NCBI RefSeq assembly: GCF_900659635.1 | Contig: NZ_CAACVB010000049.1 | Span: 1-39,683, forward strand | DNA length: 39,683 bases | Reading direction: 5' to 3' | Source of the DNA: Actinomadura roseirufa | Lineage (GTDB): Bacteria > Actinomycetota > Actinomycetes > Streptosporangiales > Streptosporangiaceae | In this document: one piece after another, positions 24,667 through 32,160 of the stretch | Layout of the letters: each line of letters begins with the position of its first letter | Numbering within the stretch: position 1 is the first letter of the stretch | Notes under the pieces: model-generated | Database searches by the model: none | Seen by the model: the letters and a program-made list of their open reading frames with translations, nothing else | Told to the model about the DNA's origin: nothing | Program-made: the position numbers and the translations under genes

Positions 24667-27264
24667 GTGGGCAACGCCATGTGGCTCATCGCGCGCCGCT
24701 CGTTCACCGAGGGCTGGCCGCGGCTGGCCGCCACGCTGCTGGCGGCCGTGGGATCGATCGCGCTCATCGCGGGCTCGCTGCAGTTCGCGCTGCGCGCGCA
24801 GGAGGCGGTGGCCGGCGGTGACGCCAGCGAGTATTTCCGCGCGGACGTGCTCGTACAGGGCGGGTCGGTGGACGAGGACGACCCGTACGCGCCGCCCGAC
24901 GGCCGGATCCGCCTGGACCAGGTGGTGTCCCGGCCGAGGGTGGCGGCGGCGGCCGGGGACGCCGCGGTGGCGGTGACGGCCGCCCGTCCCGACGGGCGGG
25001 CGATCACGGCATCGGCCGAGGGCCGTACGCTGCTGCGCCCCTGGGTCGCCGACCCGCTCCTGACCCCCTACCGGCTGGAGGCGGGGCGCGCGCCCGCCGC
25101 CGACGACGAGGTGGCGGTCGTCCGGCACATGTCGCGCGCCGGGAGGCTGCGCGTCGGCGACACGATGACGCTGACGCTGCCCCGGCAGACGCGCCGGGTG
25201 CGCATCGCCGGGGTCGTGACCGTCCAGGGTCACGGCGCGGTCGCCGCGGGAGACCTGGTGCTGGCCCCGCCCGAGACCGTGCGGCGCGCCGCGATGCTGC
25301 CCGCGGGCGCCTGGCAGGGCGTCTGGGTGAAGGCCGCGCCGGGCGTGCCCGCCGATCGGCTGCGCGGCGAGCTGGCCGGGGAGCTGGGCGGCGCGGCCAC
25401 GGTGCGCACCGCCCAGGAGGTCCGGGACGCGCAGACGGCCGCCGCGGCGGGCGAGGGCGCCTCGATCGCGGGCGTGGTCGGCATGCTCGCCTCCGTGGCG
25501 ATCTTCGTCGGCCTGTTCGTGGTGGCCAACACGTTCGGCGCGCTGGTGCGCCGGCGGACCCGGCGGCTGGCGCTGCTCGGGGCGATCGGCGCCACGCCGC
25601 GGCAGCTCAAACGGCTGATCCGGCTGGAGGCGCTGGTGATGGGCGCGATCGCCGCGGTGGGCGGCGTGGCGGCGGGTTATCCGCTGTCGGCGCTGATCAT
25701 CCGGCTGTTCGCGCGGGACGGGTTCGACGTCTCGGCCGCCGACGCCCAGTTCGGCTGGGTCGCGCTGGCCGTGCCCGCGGCGGCCGGAATCCTGGTCACC
25801 CAGCTGGCCGCGTGGCGGGCGGCGCACCGCGCGGCGGGCATCACCCCCGTTCAGGCGTTGCGCGACACGGTCACCGAATCGCCAGAACGCCGCCTGCCGC
25901 GGCTGCTGGCCGCGTGCGCGCTCTTCGCCGGTGCGGGCTTCTGGTTCGCGGTGGCGGTCGCGGTCCGCGTCGGCGATCCGCCCGGCCCGGACCGCACGTT
26001 CGGGGTCGCGCTGATGGTCCTTCTCGGTTCGATGCCGGCCGTGACCGGGCTGGCCGTCCTCACCCCGTTGTTCGTCGGGCCGCTGGGCGGGCTGGTGGGC
26101 CGTCTGGGGACGCTCGTCGGCGGGGAGACGGGGCGGCTGGCGCACGCCACCATCACCCGCAGCCCGCGCCGGGTCTCCTCGGCCGCCTCGTCGCTGATGG
26201 TGAGCGTCGCGCTGGTCGCCTCGGTGGCGCTGGTCACGCTGTCGGTGCACGACCGTTTCCGGGAGGCGGGACGGCAGGTCATGGCGGCCGAGCACGCGAT
26301 CACCTCGACCGCCAAGACGGCCGAGGGCGCGCCCGCTCCGCTGGCCCGGGACGTGGCGTCCCTGCCGGCGCGCATCCCCGGGGTGTCCCGGGCGACCGCC
26401 CTCACCCAGACCCAGGTCAAGCTCGTCTCGCCTCCGGGCCGGCTCGATCCGGACGAGGAGCCGGAGCCGTTCGGCCTCTTGGTCAGCGGCGCCGAGCAGA
26501 CCGGTCTGCGCGAGGTCCTGCGGCTGGGCGGCCCGCCGGACGCGCTGCGCCCGGGGCAGATCGCGCTGTCATCGACCGTCATGAGGGAGCGGGGGCTCCG
26601 GCGCGGCCAGCAGATCGTGGTGCGGGGCGCTCAGGGCCGGGTCGCGCTCACGGTGGCGGGCGCCTACCACGACCCCTCTCACGTGTTCGCCGACCAGGCG
26701 CTCGTGGCGCCCGCGACGATGGACCGGCTCGACGCCAACGCCGCGACGCGGACGGTCCTGGTGCGGGGCGGTTCTCGGCGGGCCTTGGCGCGCGCCGTGG
26801 CCGGGGTGCCGGGCGTGCGGGTCCTCGACCGGGACGCGTACGTGGAGGCGGCGTCGGCCTCCCTCACCCGCGCGCTGCGGGCGACCCAGGGATTCGTGGG
26901 CATGGCGCTGCTGCTCGCGCTGTTCGGGATGGCGACCACGGTGTCGATGAGCGTCGCCGAACGCACCCGGGAGTTCGGGCTGCTCGGCGCCGTGGGCGCG
27001 ACCATGAGGCAGATCCGCTCGATCGTCCGCTGGGAGGGGGCGACCGTCGTCGCCCTCGGCACGATCCTCGGACTCGTGATCGCGACCGGGACGCTGGCGC
27101 TGCTGCACGTGGCGACCGGCAGTTCGTTCCTGCGCCCGGATCCGCCGTGGTGGCTGTTCCCGCTGGTGGCGGCGGGCGCGGCGGTGGCGACGCTGGCGAT
27201 CTCGTCGCTGCCGGCGCGCCGGGCCGCGGCCGTGCCCGTCCTGGAAGCGGCCAAGGCCGAGTGA
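24667..27264 (+). CDS. FtsX-like ABC transporter permease, two FtsX modules
   Basis: The 865-residue membrane protein has one N-terminal helix (about 20-42), a large outer MacB-like domain, a first FtsX helix bundle (SIAGVVGMLASVAIFVGLFV, LVMGAIAAVGGVAAGYPLSA, WVALAVPAAAGILVTQLAAW), further helices, a second outer domain (about 530-730), and a second bundle (TQGFVGMALLLALFGMATTV, WEGATVVALGTILGLVIATG, PLVAAGAAVATLAISSLPAR). This doubled layout is common in actinobacterial export permeases, for drugs, peptides or lipids. GTG 24667 is used; ATG 24679 is an alternative. It works with the ATPase at 23907. Its coupling to an exported amidohydrolase suggests envelope or toxic-compound handling (inference). 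Confidence 0.93.
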   Translation: MGNAMWLIARRSFTEGWPRLAATLLAAVGSIALIAGSLQFALRAQEAVAGGDASEYFRADVLVQGGSVDEDDPYAPPDGRIRLDQVVSRPRVAAAAGDAAVAVTAARPDGRAITASAEGRTLLRPWVADPLLTPYRLEAGRAPAADDEVAVVRHMSRAGRLRVGDTMTLTLPRQTRRVRIAGVVTVQGHGAVAAGDLVLAPPETVRRAAMLPAGAWQGVWVKAAPGVPADRLRGELAGELGGAATVRTAQEVRDAQTAAAAGEGASIAGVVGMLASVAIFVGLFVVANTFGALVRRRTRRLALLGAIGATPRQLKRLIRLEALVMGAIAAVGGVAAGYPLSALIIRLFARDGFDVSAADAQFGWVALAVPAAAGILVTQLAAWRAAHRAAGITPVQALRDTVTESPERRLPRLLAACALFAGAGFWFAVAVAVRVGDPPGPDRTFGVALMVLLGSMPAVTGLAVLTPLFVGPLGGLVGRLGTLVGGETGRLAHATITRSPRRVSSAASSLMVSVALVASVALVTLSVHDRFREAGRQVMAAEHAITSTAKTAEGAPAPLARDVASLPARIPGVSRATALTQTQVKLVSPPGRLDPDEEPEPFGLLVSGAEQTGLREVLRLGGPPDALRPGQIALSSTVMRERGLRRGQQIVVRGAQGRVALTVAGAYHDPSHVFADQALVAPATMDRLDANAATRTVLVRGGSRRALARAVAGVPGVRVLDRDAYVEAASASLTRALRATQGFVGMALLLALFGMATTVSMSVAERTREFGLLGAVGATMRQIRSIVRWEGATVVALGTILGLVIATGTLALLHVATGSSFLRPDPPWWLFPLVAAGAAVATLAISSLPARRAAAVPVLEAAKAE

Positions 27265-27318
27265 TCGGTCGCCTGGGCGTCGTGGATGTGGGCGTACACG
27301 GGGGCGTGGCGCGCCCGC

Positions 27319-27362
27319 GACCCGTGGCGGGGGGTCCGGCGCGGCCGGCCGCCCCGCGGGTC
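27319..27362. terminator. Weak stem between convergent permease and toxin genes
   Basis: A 9-bp stem with one G-T pair can form (27319-27327 with 27354-27362) around a very GC-rich interior, between the permease stop (27264) and the toxin stop at 27361. Several alternative folds are possible. Confidence 0.3.
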
Positions 27363-27750
27363 AGGGGATCTGCTCGACCCTGACGCCGGGCACCGCCTTG
27401 TAGGCGTCGGGGGTCGCGGTGATCAGGGGCCAGCGGCGCCACCGGGCCGACCACGCGGCCTGGGCCTCGTCCACCGACAGGTCGGGCACGGTGGCGGTGA
27501 GCTGCCCGGTCTGCTGGGCGATCACGTGGTCCAGGTCGTCGACGTGGACGACCTGCATGCCGGGGAGCCGGTCCAGGACGGCGCGGCCGTGGTCGGGGAC
27601 GAGCTGCCAGGCGCGGGCGAGCGCCGCCGCCGGAATGACGATGGTGGCGTGCGTGGCGATGGACGAGCGCAACCGGGCCCGGACGTAGACCGTCTTGCCG
27701 GTGGCCAGGTCGAGCAGGGCGGTCGTGTCGACGACGTGACCGGTGATCAC
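27361..27750 (-). CDS. PIN-domain toxin, VapC-like
   Basis: The 129-residue protein has the PIN-domain first Asp in HVVDTTALLDLATG, a later acidic cluster VVHVDDLDHVIAQQ, and the last strand LITATPDAYKAVPG (Asp). PIN toxins cleave RNA using clustered acidic residues and Mg. The position that is usually Glu in relatives (LAEAW) is Arg here (ALARAW), which may weaken catalysis; this comparison is from memory. GTG 27750 overlaps the antitoxin stop by 4 bases (GTGA), typical of toxin-antitoxin coupling. The frame is open upstream, but the PIN fold begins at this GTG. Confidence 0.8.
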   Translation of the reverse strand: MITGHVVDTTALLDLATGKTVYVRARLRSSIATHATIVIPAAALARAWQLVPDHGRAVLDRLPGMQVVHVDDLDHVIAQQTGQLTATVPDLSVDEAQAAWSARWRRWPLITATPDAYKAVPGVRVEQIP

Positions 27751-27986
27751 GCAACGTTCCGGTCGTGCCGCGCGCCGCTCTCGATGAGGCGCTCGACCAA
27801 CGCCTGCTCGTCCGGGCTCGCCGGTCCGAACAGCTCGTCGACGGTGGTGGCGTCGCGCAGGTAGGCCAGCTTGAGCTGGGCGGCGTCCTGCAGGAACCCC
27901 GAGACTGAGCGGATCTTCTTGTCCTCGGCGAGCCCCTGCAGGGTGGCGGCGAGCTCGTCGGGAAGCGTGATGTTCAGTCGAGCCAT
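27747..27986 (-). CDS. Antitoxin partner of the PIN toxin, ribbon-helix-helix-like
   Basis: The 79-residue protein starts MARLNITLPDELAATLQGLA, the short strand-helix pattern of ribbon-helix-helix DNA-binding antitoxins, followed by a flexible acidic tail (DEQALVERLIESGARHDRNV) that would wrap the toxin. ATG 27986 is preferred to the upstream ATG 28001 because the DNA-binding strand starts there and the upstream codons lie inside the operator. A 10-bp perfect inverted repeat directly upstream is the likely autoregulatory site. Confidence 0.8.
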   Translation of the reverse strand: MARLNITLPDELAATLQGLAEDKKIRSVSGFLQDAAQLKLAYLRDATTVDELFGPASPDEQALVERLIESGARHDRNVA

Positions 27987-27994
27987 GCCAGCAC

Positions 27995-28026
27995 AATACA
28001 CACTCCGATGCCCTCCAGTGTGTATT
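27995..28026 (-). promoter_or_regulatory. 10-bp inverted repeat, toxin-antitoxin operator
   Basis: AATACACACT (27995-28004) and AGTGTGTATT (28017-28026) are exact reverse complements 12 bases apart, beginning 9 bases upstream of the antitoxin ATG. Such dyads are bound by the antitoxin or the complex. Confidence 0.8.
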
Positions 28027-28101
28027 CGGCCGGTCGGCGGCCACGTGATCTCAGGCCGGCCGTCCTTCCTTCTCTTCGCGGCCCTCGCTCTCTGCGGCGG
28101 G

Positions 28102-28875
28102 TCAGATGCGCGGGCCGAGGAACAGGCCGCCGCTCGCGTCGATGACCTGACCGGTGACCCAGCGCCCGGCGTCGGAGGCGAGGAAGGCGACGATGTCGGC
28201 GACGTCGTCGGGACCGCCCAGGCGGCCGAGCGCGGTCGACGCGGCGATGAACTCGGCCAGGCCCGGCGTCTCGAAGGTCGCCCCGTTGGTCGCCGTGCGG
28301 GTGGCGCCCGGGGCGACGGCGTTCACGGTGATCCCCCGGACTCCGAGTTCGTTGGCCAGCGTCATGCTCATCGTCTCCACCGCGCCCTTGGTCATGGCGA
28401 AGGACGTCTGCGCGTGGTTGGCCATCCGCGTCGCCACGGACGAGATCGTGACGATGCGGCCGCCGTCGCGGAGCAGCGGCGACGCGCGCTGGATGATGAA
28501 GTAGGGCGCTCGCACGTTCACCGCGAAGAGGTGATCGAACTCCGCTCGGGTGGTCGTCGCGAGCGGCCCGCCGGGCGGGGCCGCGGCGTTGTTGACGAGG
28601 ATGTCGAGCGGCCGCCCGGCCAGGCCGGCCTCGACTCCCGCGAAGAGCGTCTCGACATCGTCGTCGGTGCCCAGTTCCGCTCGGACGGCCAGCGCCGTCC
28701 CGCCGGCGCGGCCGATCTCGGCGACCGTCGCCGCCGCGCCGTTCGCGTCCGTGCCGAAATGCACGATGACCTCGGCTCCCTTCGCCGCCAGCCGGGCCGC
28801 GATCGCCTGCCCGAGGCCACGCGACGCGCCGGTCACCAGGGCCGTCCTGCCGGTCAGATCACCCATGTCGCCCAC
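28102..28875 (-). CDS. SDR-family protein with Phe in place of the catalytic Tyr
   Basis: The 257-residue Rossmann-fold protein has cofactor motif TGASRGLGQ (TGxxxGxG), NNAA (LVNNAAAPP), Ser at ISSVAT (S146) and Lys in the YxxxK motif. The motif reads FAMTK (F159, K163) instead of YAMTK, so the proton-donating Tyr is missing; codons TTC-GCC-ATG-ACC-AAG confirm it. The end (VTGQVIDASGGLFLG) is normal for classical SDRs. It should bind NAD(P)(H), but may catalyse a different reaction or be regulatory. It is divergent from the TetR regulator at 28935, with GGTAGT dyads between. Confidence 0.92.
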   Translation of the reverse strand: MGDMGDLTGRTALVTGASRGLGQAIAARLAAKGAEVIVHFGTDANGAAATVAEIGRAGGTALAVRAELGTDDDVETLFAGVEAGLAGRPLDILVNNAAAPPGGPLATTTRAEFDHLFAVNVRAPYFIIQRASPLLRDGGRIVTISSVATRMANHAQTSFAMTKGAVETMSMTLANELGVRGITVNAVAPGATRTATNGATFETPGLAEFIAASTALGRLGGPDDVADIVAFLASDAGRWVTGQVIDASGGLFLGPRI

Positions 28876-28899
28876 CCTTCCTTGTTAGTGACTCCCAAT

Positions 28900-28925
28900 C
28901 TGGTAGTAACTACCAGTGCGGTAGT
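28900..28925. promoter_or_regulatory. CTGGTAGT palindrome plus third half-site, TetR operator
   Basis: CTGGTAGT-A-ACTACCAG (28900-28916) is a perfect 17-bp palindrome. A further GGTAGT (28920-28925) makes a second dyad with ACTACC (28909-28914). It lies between the SDR start (28875) and the TetR start (28935), very close to the latter. Confidence 0.8.
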
Positions 28926-28934
28926 GTCTATCAC

Positions 28935-29582
28935 ATGCCTGAGCAGCACTCAACCCTGCGGGAGCAACGCCGAGCCGAGACGCAGCGCATGATCCAGAGG
29001 CATGCGGTCCGGCTGTTCACCGAGCGCGGGTACAGCGCCACGACGGTGACCGACGTCGCCGAGGCGGCGGGCGTGTCGCCCATGACCGTCTACCGGCACT
29101 TCCCCACGAAGGAGGACCTCGTGCTCGTCGACCAGCACGCCCGGATCCTCGCCGAGCGCATCACCGCGACGCCCGCGGGGCAGCCCCTGGTCAGCCGCAT
29201 CGGCCGCGCGCTCATCGACTCGGCCGCGACGCTGACGGGCGAGGGAGACGACGACGGAGACGGCGCGGCGGACAGGCGGTTCCTGCTCGCCCGGCTCCAG
29301 CTCATGATCTCGACACCGGCCCTGCGGGCGCGGCACCTGGACGCCCACTACGCCCTGCAGCAGGCGATCGTCGACGCCCTCGGGGACGAGGCTGGCGATC
29401 CCGACTCCGCGTTTCAGGCCCAAGCGGCGGCAGGGGCGAGCCTGGCGGCGCTGCACACGGCCCTGGTGCGCTGGGCCGAGGACGACGGACGGACCCGGCT
29501 GCCGGATCTGATCGCGAAGGCGCTCGGCGCGGCCTTCGGCGATGACGTCGTCGCCCCCGCGGGGTCCGCGGAGGCCCAATGA
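28935..29582 (+). CDS. TetR-family regulator
   Basis: The 215-residue protein has an N-terminal HTH (about 12-58: ETQRMIQRHAVRLFTERGYS, ATTVTDVAEAAGVSPMTVYR, HFPTKEDLVLVDQHARI) and a helical C-terminal ligand domain (RRFLLARLQLMISTPALRAR, AGASLAALHTALVRWAEDDG). ATG 28935 is 9 bases from the last GGTAGT box, so the protein would occlude its own start region. It is a probable repressor of itself and the divergent SDR. Confidence 0.93.
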   Translation: MPEQHSTLREQRRAETQRMIQRHAVRLFTERGYSATTVTDVAEAAGVSPMTVYRHFPTKEDLVLVDQHARILAERITATPAGQPLVSRIGRALIDSAATLTGEGDDDGDGAADRRFLLARLQLMISTPALRARHLDAHYALQQAIVDALGDEAGDPDSAFQAQAAAGASLAALHTALVRWAEDDGRTRLPDLIAKALGAAFGDDVVAPAGSAEAQ

Positions 29583-29651
29583 CGCGTTTCCCGGACGGGC
29601 GCCGGACTCGCGGTTCGCCCCCGCGAAGGTCGCGCTAGGCCGGACCCGTGC

Positions 29652-30047
29652 TCAGCGTCGCCGGGCGAGCGGGGCCGGACCGGCGGCCGCGGCCTCCGAC
29701 GCCGTGACGATCACCTCGTCCAGGACGTCGCGGGAGCGGACCAGATCGGTGATCATGCGGTTGATGCGGTCGCGCTCCGCGCCGAGCTCGTTGACCAGCT
29801 CCGGGGTGGCGATCTCGTTCGGGCCGCCGTCGGCGTCCCGCATGCAGGGCAGCAGTTTCGCGATCTTCCTGCTGTTCAGGCCCGCCGCGTAGAGCGTCTG
29901 GATCCGGACGACGCGGTCGACCGCCCACTCGCCGTAGTCGCGGTGGCCGCCGGGGGTCCGCTCCGCGCGGAGCAGTCCCTGCGCCTCGTAGTAGCGCAGT
30001 GAACGTTCGCTCACGCCGCTGCGGCGGGCCAGCTCGCCGATTCGCAT
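29652..30047 (-). CDS. MerR-family regulator
   Basis: The 131-residue protein has the MerR HTH at the N-terminus (MRIGELARRSGVSERSLRYY, EAQGLLRAERTPGGHRDYGE, WAVDRVVRIQTLYAAGLNSR) and a dimerisation coil (about 80-120). No metal-binding Cys pattern is seen beyond one Cys (LLPCMRDADGG), so a small organic or redox signal is more likely than metal. ATG 30047 starts directly at the HTH; an upstream ATG at 30092 would enter the promoter. It is divergent from the SDR at 30143, whose promoter has the long spacer MerR proteins act on. Confidence 0.9.
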   Translation of the reverse strand: MRIGELARRSGVSERSLRYYEAQGLLRAERTPGGHRDYGEWAVDRVVRIQTLYAAGLNSRKIAKLLPCMRDADGGPNEIATPELVNELGAERDRINRMITDLVRSRDVLDEVIVTASEAAAAGPAPLARRR

Positions 30048-30070
30048 CCCGCACCTCGCATGACGACGGC

Positions 30071-30102
30071 TTGAATCTGACACTGATGTCAACTTCTACC
30101 AT
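30071..30102 (+). promoter_or_regulatory. Long-spacer promoter with MerR-type dyad
   Basis: TTGAAT (30071-30076) and a -10-like CTACCA/TACCAT (30096-30102) are 19-20 bases apart, the spacing untwisted by MerR activators. The inverted repeat TGACA-CTGA-TGTCA (30078-30091) fills the spacer. The promoter reads toward the SDR gene at 30143. Confidence 0.65.
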
Positions 30103-30142
30103 GCCGGGACGACGAACAGGGCGTACCACGGAGGAGACATCG

Positions 30143-30883
30143 ATGAGCGACCTGACCGGCAAGGTGGCGCTGGTGACCGGCGGCGGCCGCGGGATCGGCG
30201 CGGCGATCGCGAGGCGGCTGGCCGAGGACGGGGCGGCGATCGCGCTGACCTATGTCAAGGGGGCGGACCAGGCGCACGAGGTCGCCCGGCGGATCGAGGA
30301 GGACGGCGGCAAGGCCCTGGTCGTGCAGGCCGACCTCACGGAACCGGATGCCGCGGCTGCGGCGGTGGAGCAGACGGCACGGGAACTGGGCCGCATCGAC
30401 ATCCTGGTGAACAACGCGGGTTTCCTCACCTACGGCCCCCTGGCGGAGGTGTCGGCCACGGAACTGGACCGGGTGCTGGCCGTCGACGTTCGGTCGGTGT
30501 TCCTGACCGTCCAGGCCGCGACGCGGCACATGGGCGACGGCGGGCGGATCATCAGCATCGGTTCGTGCTTCAACGGGCGCGTTCCCGGTGCGAACTTCGT
30601 GCTGCAGGCGATGGCCAAGTCCGCGCTCATCGGGCTGACCAAGGGCCTCGCCCGGGAGCTGGGGCCGCTGAGGATCACCGCCACGGTCGTGGACCCGGGC
30701 CCGATCGACACCGACATGAACCCGGCCGACGGTGAGACCGCCGGGTTCCAGCGTTCCCTCACCGCCCTGGGACGCTACGGCGAGGCCGAGGACATCGCCG
30801 CCGCGGTGGCCTACCTGGCCGGTCCCGGCGGCCGCTATGTCACCGGCACCGCCCTCGCCGTGGACGGCGGGTACACCACCTGA
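30143..30883 (+). CDS. SDR-family protein with Gln in place of the catalytic Tyr
   Basis: The 246-residue protein has cofactor motif TGGGRGIGAAIARRLAEDG, NNAG (LVNNAGFLTYG), Ser at ISIGSC (S141) and K159. The YxxxK motif reads QAMAK (Q155), codons CAG-GCG-ATG-GCC-AAG, so the catalytic Tyr is absent. The C-terminal VTGTALAVDGGYTT is classical. A GGAGGAGA ribosome site precedes ATG 30143. It stands under a long-spacer promoter next to the divergent MerR gene, so it is probably induced by the MerR ligand. Its reaction cannot be assumed to be a normal dehydrogenation. Confidence 0.92.
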   Translation: MSDLTGKVALVTGGGRGIGAAIARRLAEDGAAIALTYVKGADQAHEVARRIEEDGGKALVVQADLTEPDAAAAAVEQTARELGRIDILVNNAGFLTYGPLAEVSATELDRVLAVDVRSVFLTVQAATRHMGDGGRIISIGSCFNGRVPGANFVLQAMAKSALIGLTKGLARELGPLRITATVVDPGPIDTDMNPADGETAGFQRSLTALGRYGEAEDIAAAVAYLAGPGGRYVTGTALAVDGGYTT

Positions 30884-30902
30884 CGGGCCTGCGGCGAGGT
30901 GA

Positions 30903-30922
30903 CGTCGCACGCCGGTGCGACG
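30903..30922 (+). terminator. 8-bp stem after the SDR gene
   Basis: CGTCGCAC (30903-30910) and GTGCGACG (30915-30922) pair perfectly around GCCG, 20 bases beyond the SDR stop. A second CGGCCG pair follows close by. Confidence 0.6.
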
Positions 30923-31136
30923 GCCGCCGCCTATCGGCCGCCGAAGAAGCGGGGCCCGGACCGGCCGGGCCAGGTCCCCGGCTGACTTCGCGCCAATCCA
31001 GTGGGCATGGAAGTGGACATGGACTGGAAACCGGATTCTGCACCCGCCGATGCCCACGACTTTGCAGATCCCTGAAACAGGAAATGGCGGCAGGTCACCA
31101 TTCTGGCGAGGTCGTCGTGCCGAGTGGCCTCGTGAT

Positions 31137-31174
31137 TCGGTCCTCGCGAAAAAGTGCTTTTTCGCGAGGACCGA
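31137..31174. terminator. 17-bp perfect palindromic stem with A5/T5 core
   Basis: TCGGTCCTCGCGAAAAA (31137-31153) and its exact complement (31158-31174) flank GTGC. The A/T run is at the loop side of the stem instead of after it, so this is not a standard intrinsic terminator. It sits between convergent genes (SDR plus, unknown protein minus), 22 bases from the stop at 31197, and could stop transcription both ways or be a cruciform or repeat-element core. Confidence 0.75.
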
Positions 31175-31196
31175 TGACACTTGACCGCCGATGGGG

Positions 31197-31682
31197 TCAG
31201 TGGTCGTCCCAGTAGCCGGGGTCCTCGGGAAGCGGAAGGGGGAACGGCGACGGGAAGACCCCGTCGAGCTGGACCGCGCCGCTCTCCTGCGCGACGGCGT
31301 CGATCGCGCTGACTTCGGAGTAGAGGAAGGCCAGGAGCGGAATCCAGAGGGCCTCGAGTTCGGGGATGTCCGACACGGCGTCGGCCAGCACCTTCTCGAA
31401 GGCGCTGGCCGCGCCGTCGAGCAGCACGACGGCGCCCGAGTTCAGATGGATCGTGTACAGCAGGTCCAGGAACCCGTGCGTGTCGGCGGTGATCCGTGCG
31501 GTCTCGTCGAGTTCCGGAGCCGGACGCGAGCGCGCCTCCAGCGCCCGCCGCGCCGCGGCCTCCAGGTCCAGCCCCGCCTCCAGGTCCAGCCCTTCTCGTT
31601 TCCTGCTCTCCAGGGCGGCCTTGAGCTCCTTCACCCTGGACTGGACCTGCTCGTCGGTGACCGCACCGCCGCTGTCTGCCAT
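31197..31682 (-). CDS. Protein of unknown family, acidic and mostly helical
   Basis: I do not recognise this 161-residue protein. It begins MADSGGAVTDEQVQSRVKEL, followed by a charged region rich in Glu/Leu/Ala, then a hydrophobic middle (DTHGFLDLLYTIHLNSGAVV, LLDGAASAFEKVLADAV, LEALWIPLLAFLYSEVSAI) and a Pro-rich acidic tail ending DPGYWDDH. There is no signal peptide and no clear membrane helix. ATG 31682 is preferred because GGAG lies 6 bases upstream; in-phase ATGs at 31703 and 31724 lack a ribosome site. A 16-bp palindrome (31733-31748) upstream may control it. Confidence 0.6.
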   Translation of the reverse strand: MADSGGAVTDEQVQSRVKELKAALESRKREGLDLEAGLDLEAAARRALEARSRPAPELDETARITADTHGFLDLLYTIHLNSGAVVLLDGAASAFEKVLADAVSDIPELEALWIPLLAFLYSEVSAIDAVAQESGAVQLDGVFPSPFPLPLPEDPGYWDDH

Positions 31683-32160
31683 GACTGTCTCCGTCTCTCC
31701 CATTGCGGTGACATTGCCGTGCACCTGAATTTGATCACCAAGGTGATCTACAAAGGTCGTCGAGAGGATGGCCGACGCGAAACGAACATTCCTTTCTGTG
31801 TGGGATTGAGAGGATGTCTCGCACTTCCATACTGATCATTGCTCCGAGTTATCGTCAAGGAAATCTTTGGATGCCCGTGACCGTATCCGGCCACCGCCCT
31901 TTAGGGTCGGCGATCCCGATTCCAGGCCCGCACGGCGGCCCTCGCAATGCTTTGGAAAGGGGACCGTGGACGGCGCCTTCGTGCCGTCGGCCACGGCCGA
32001 TCCGATCCCTCGCCGGTGGTGCGGGAGCCCTCGGAACCGGCGGGACGGCGGACAGATTTCGCCTGGCCCGCGACCCATACGGAGAGAAGCAGGCCAATGC
32101 CGCAGGCGACACTTCTTTGTAGCTTTCAGGCGAGTCGGGAGAGCGTTGAGGTCCGGTGCT
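31683..32160. other. 478-base intergenic region with a palindrome and an orphan promoter-like element
   Basis: Besides the palindrome at 31733-31748, TTGAGA (31806-31811) and CATACT (31828-31833) are spaced 16 bases and would read rightward into sequence with no supported plus-strand gene. The tract around 31750-31880 is AT-richer than its surroundings. A 102-codon plus frame here has no ribosome site or recognisable product. Confidence 0.35.
31733..31748. promoter_or_regulatory. Palindrome GATCACC-AA-GGTGATC
   Basis: A perfect 7-bp inverted repeat lies 50 bases upstream of the unknown gene's start (31682), a plausible operator position. Confidence 0.5.

Noticed and set aside
24526..26295. 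589-codon minus-strand frame across the ABC genes
   Set aside because: It is antisense to the FtsX permease and ATPase, and very rich in Arg/Gln/His with no domain or ribosome site.
31814..32122. 102-codon plus-strand frame in the gap before the HxlR gene
   Set aside because: It has no ribosome site and no recognisable domain, and its composition resembles random reading.
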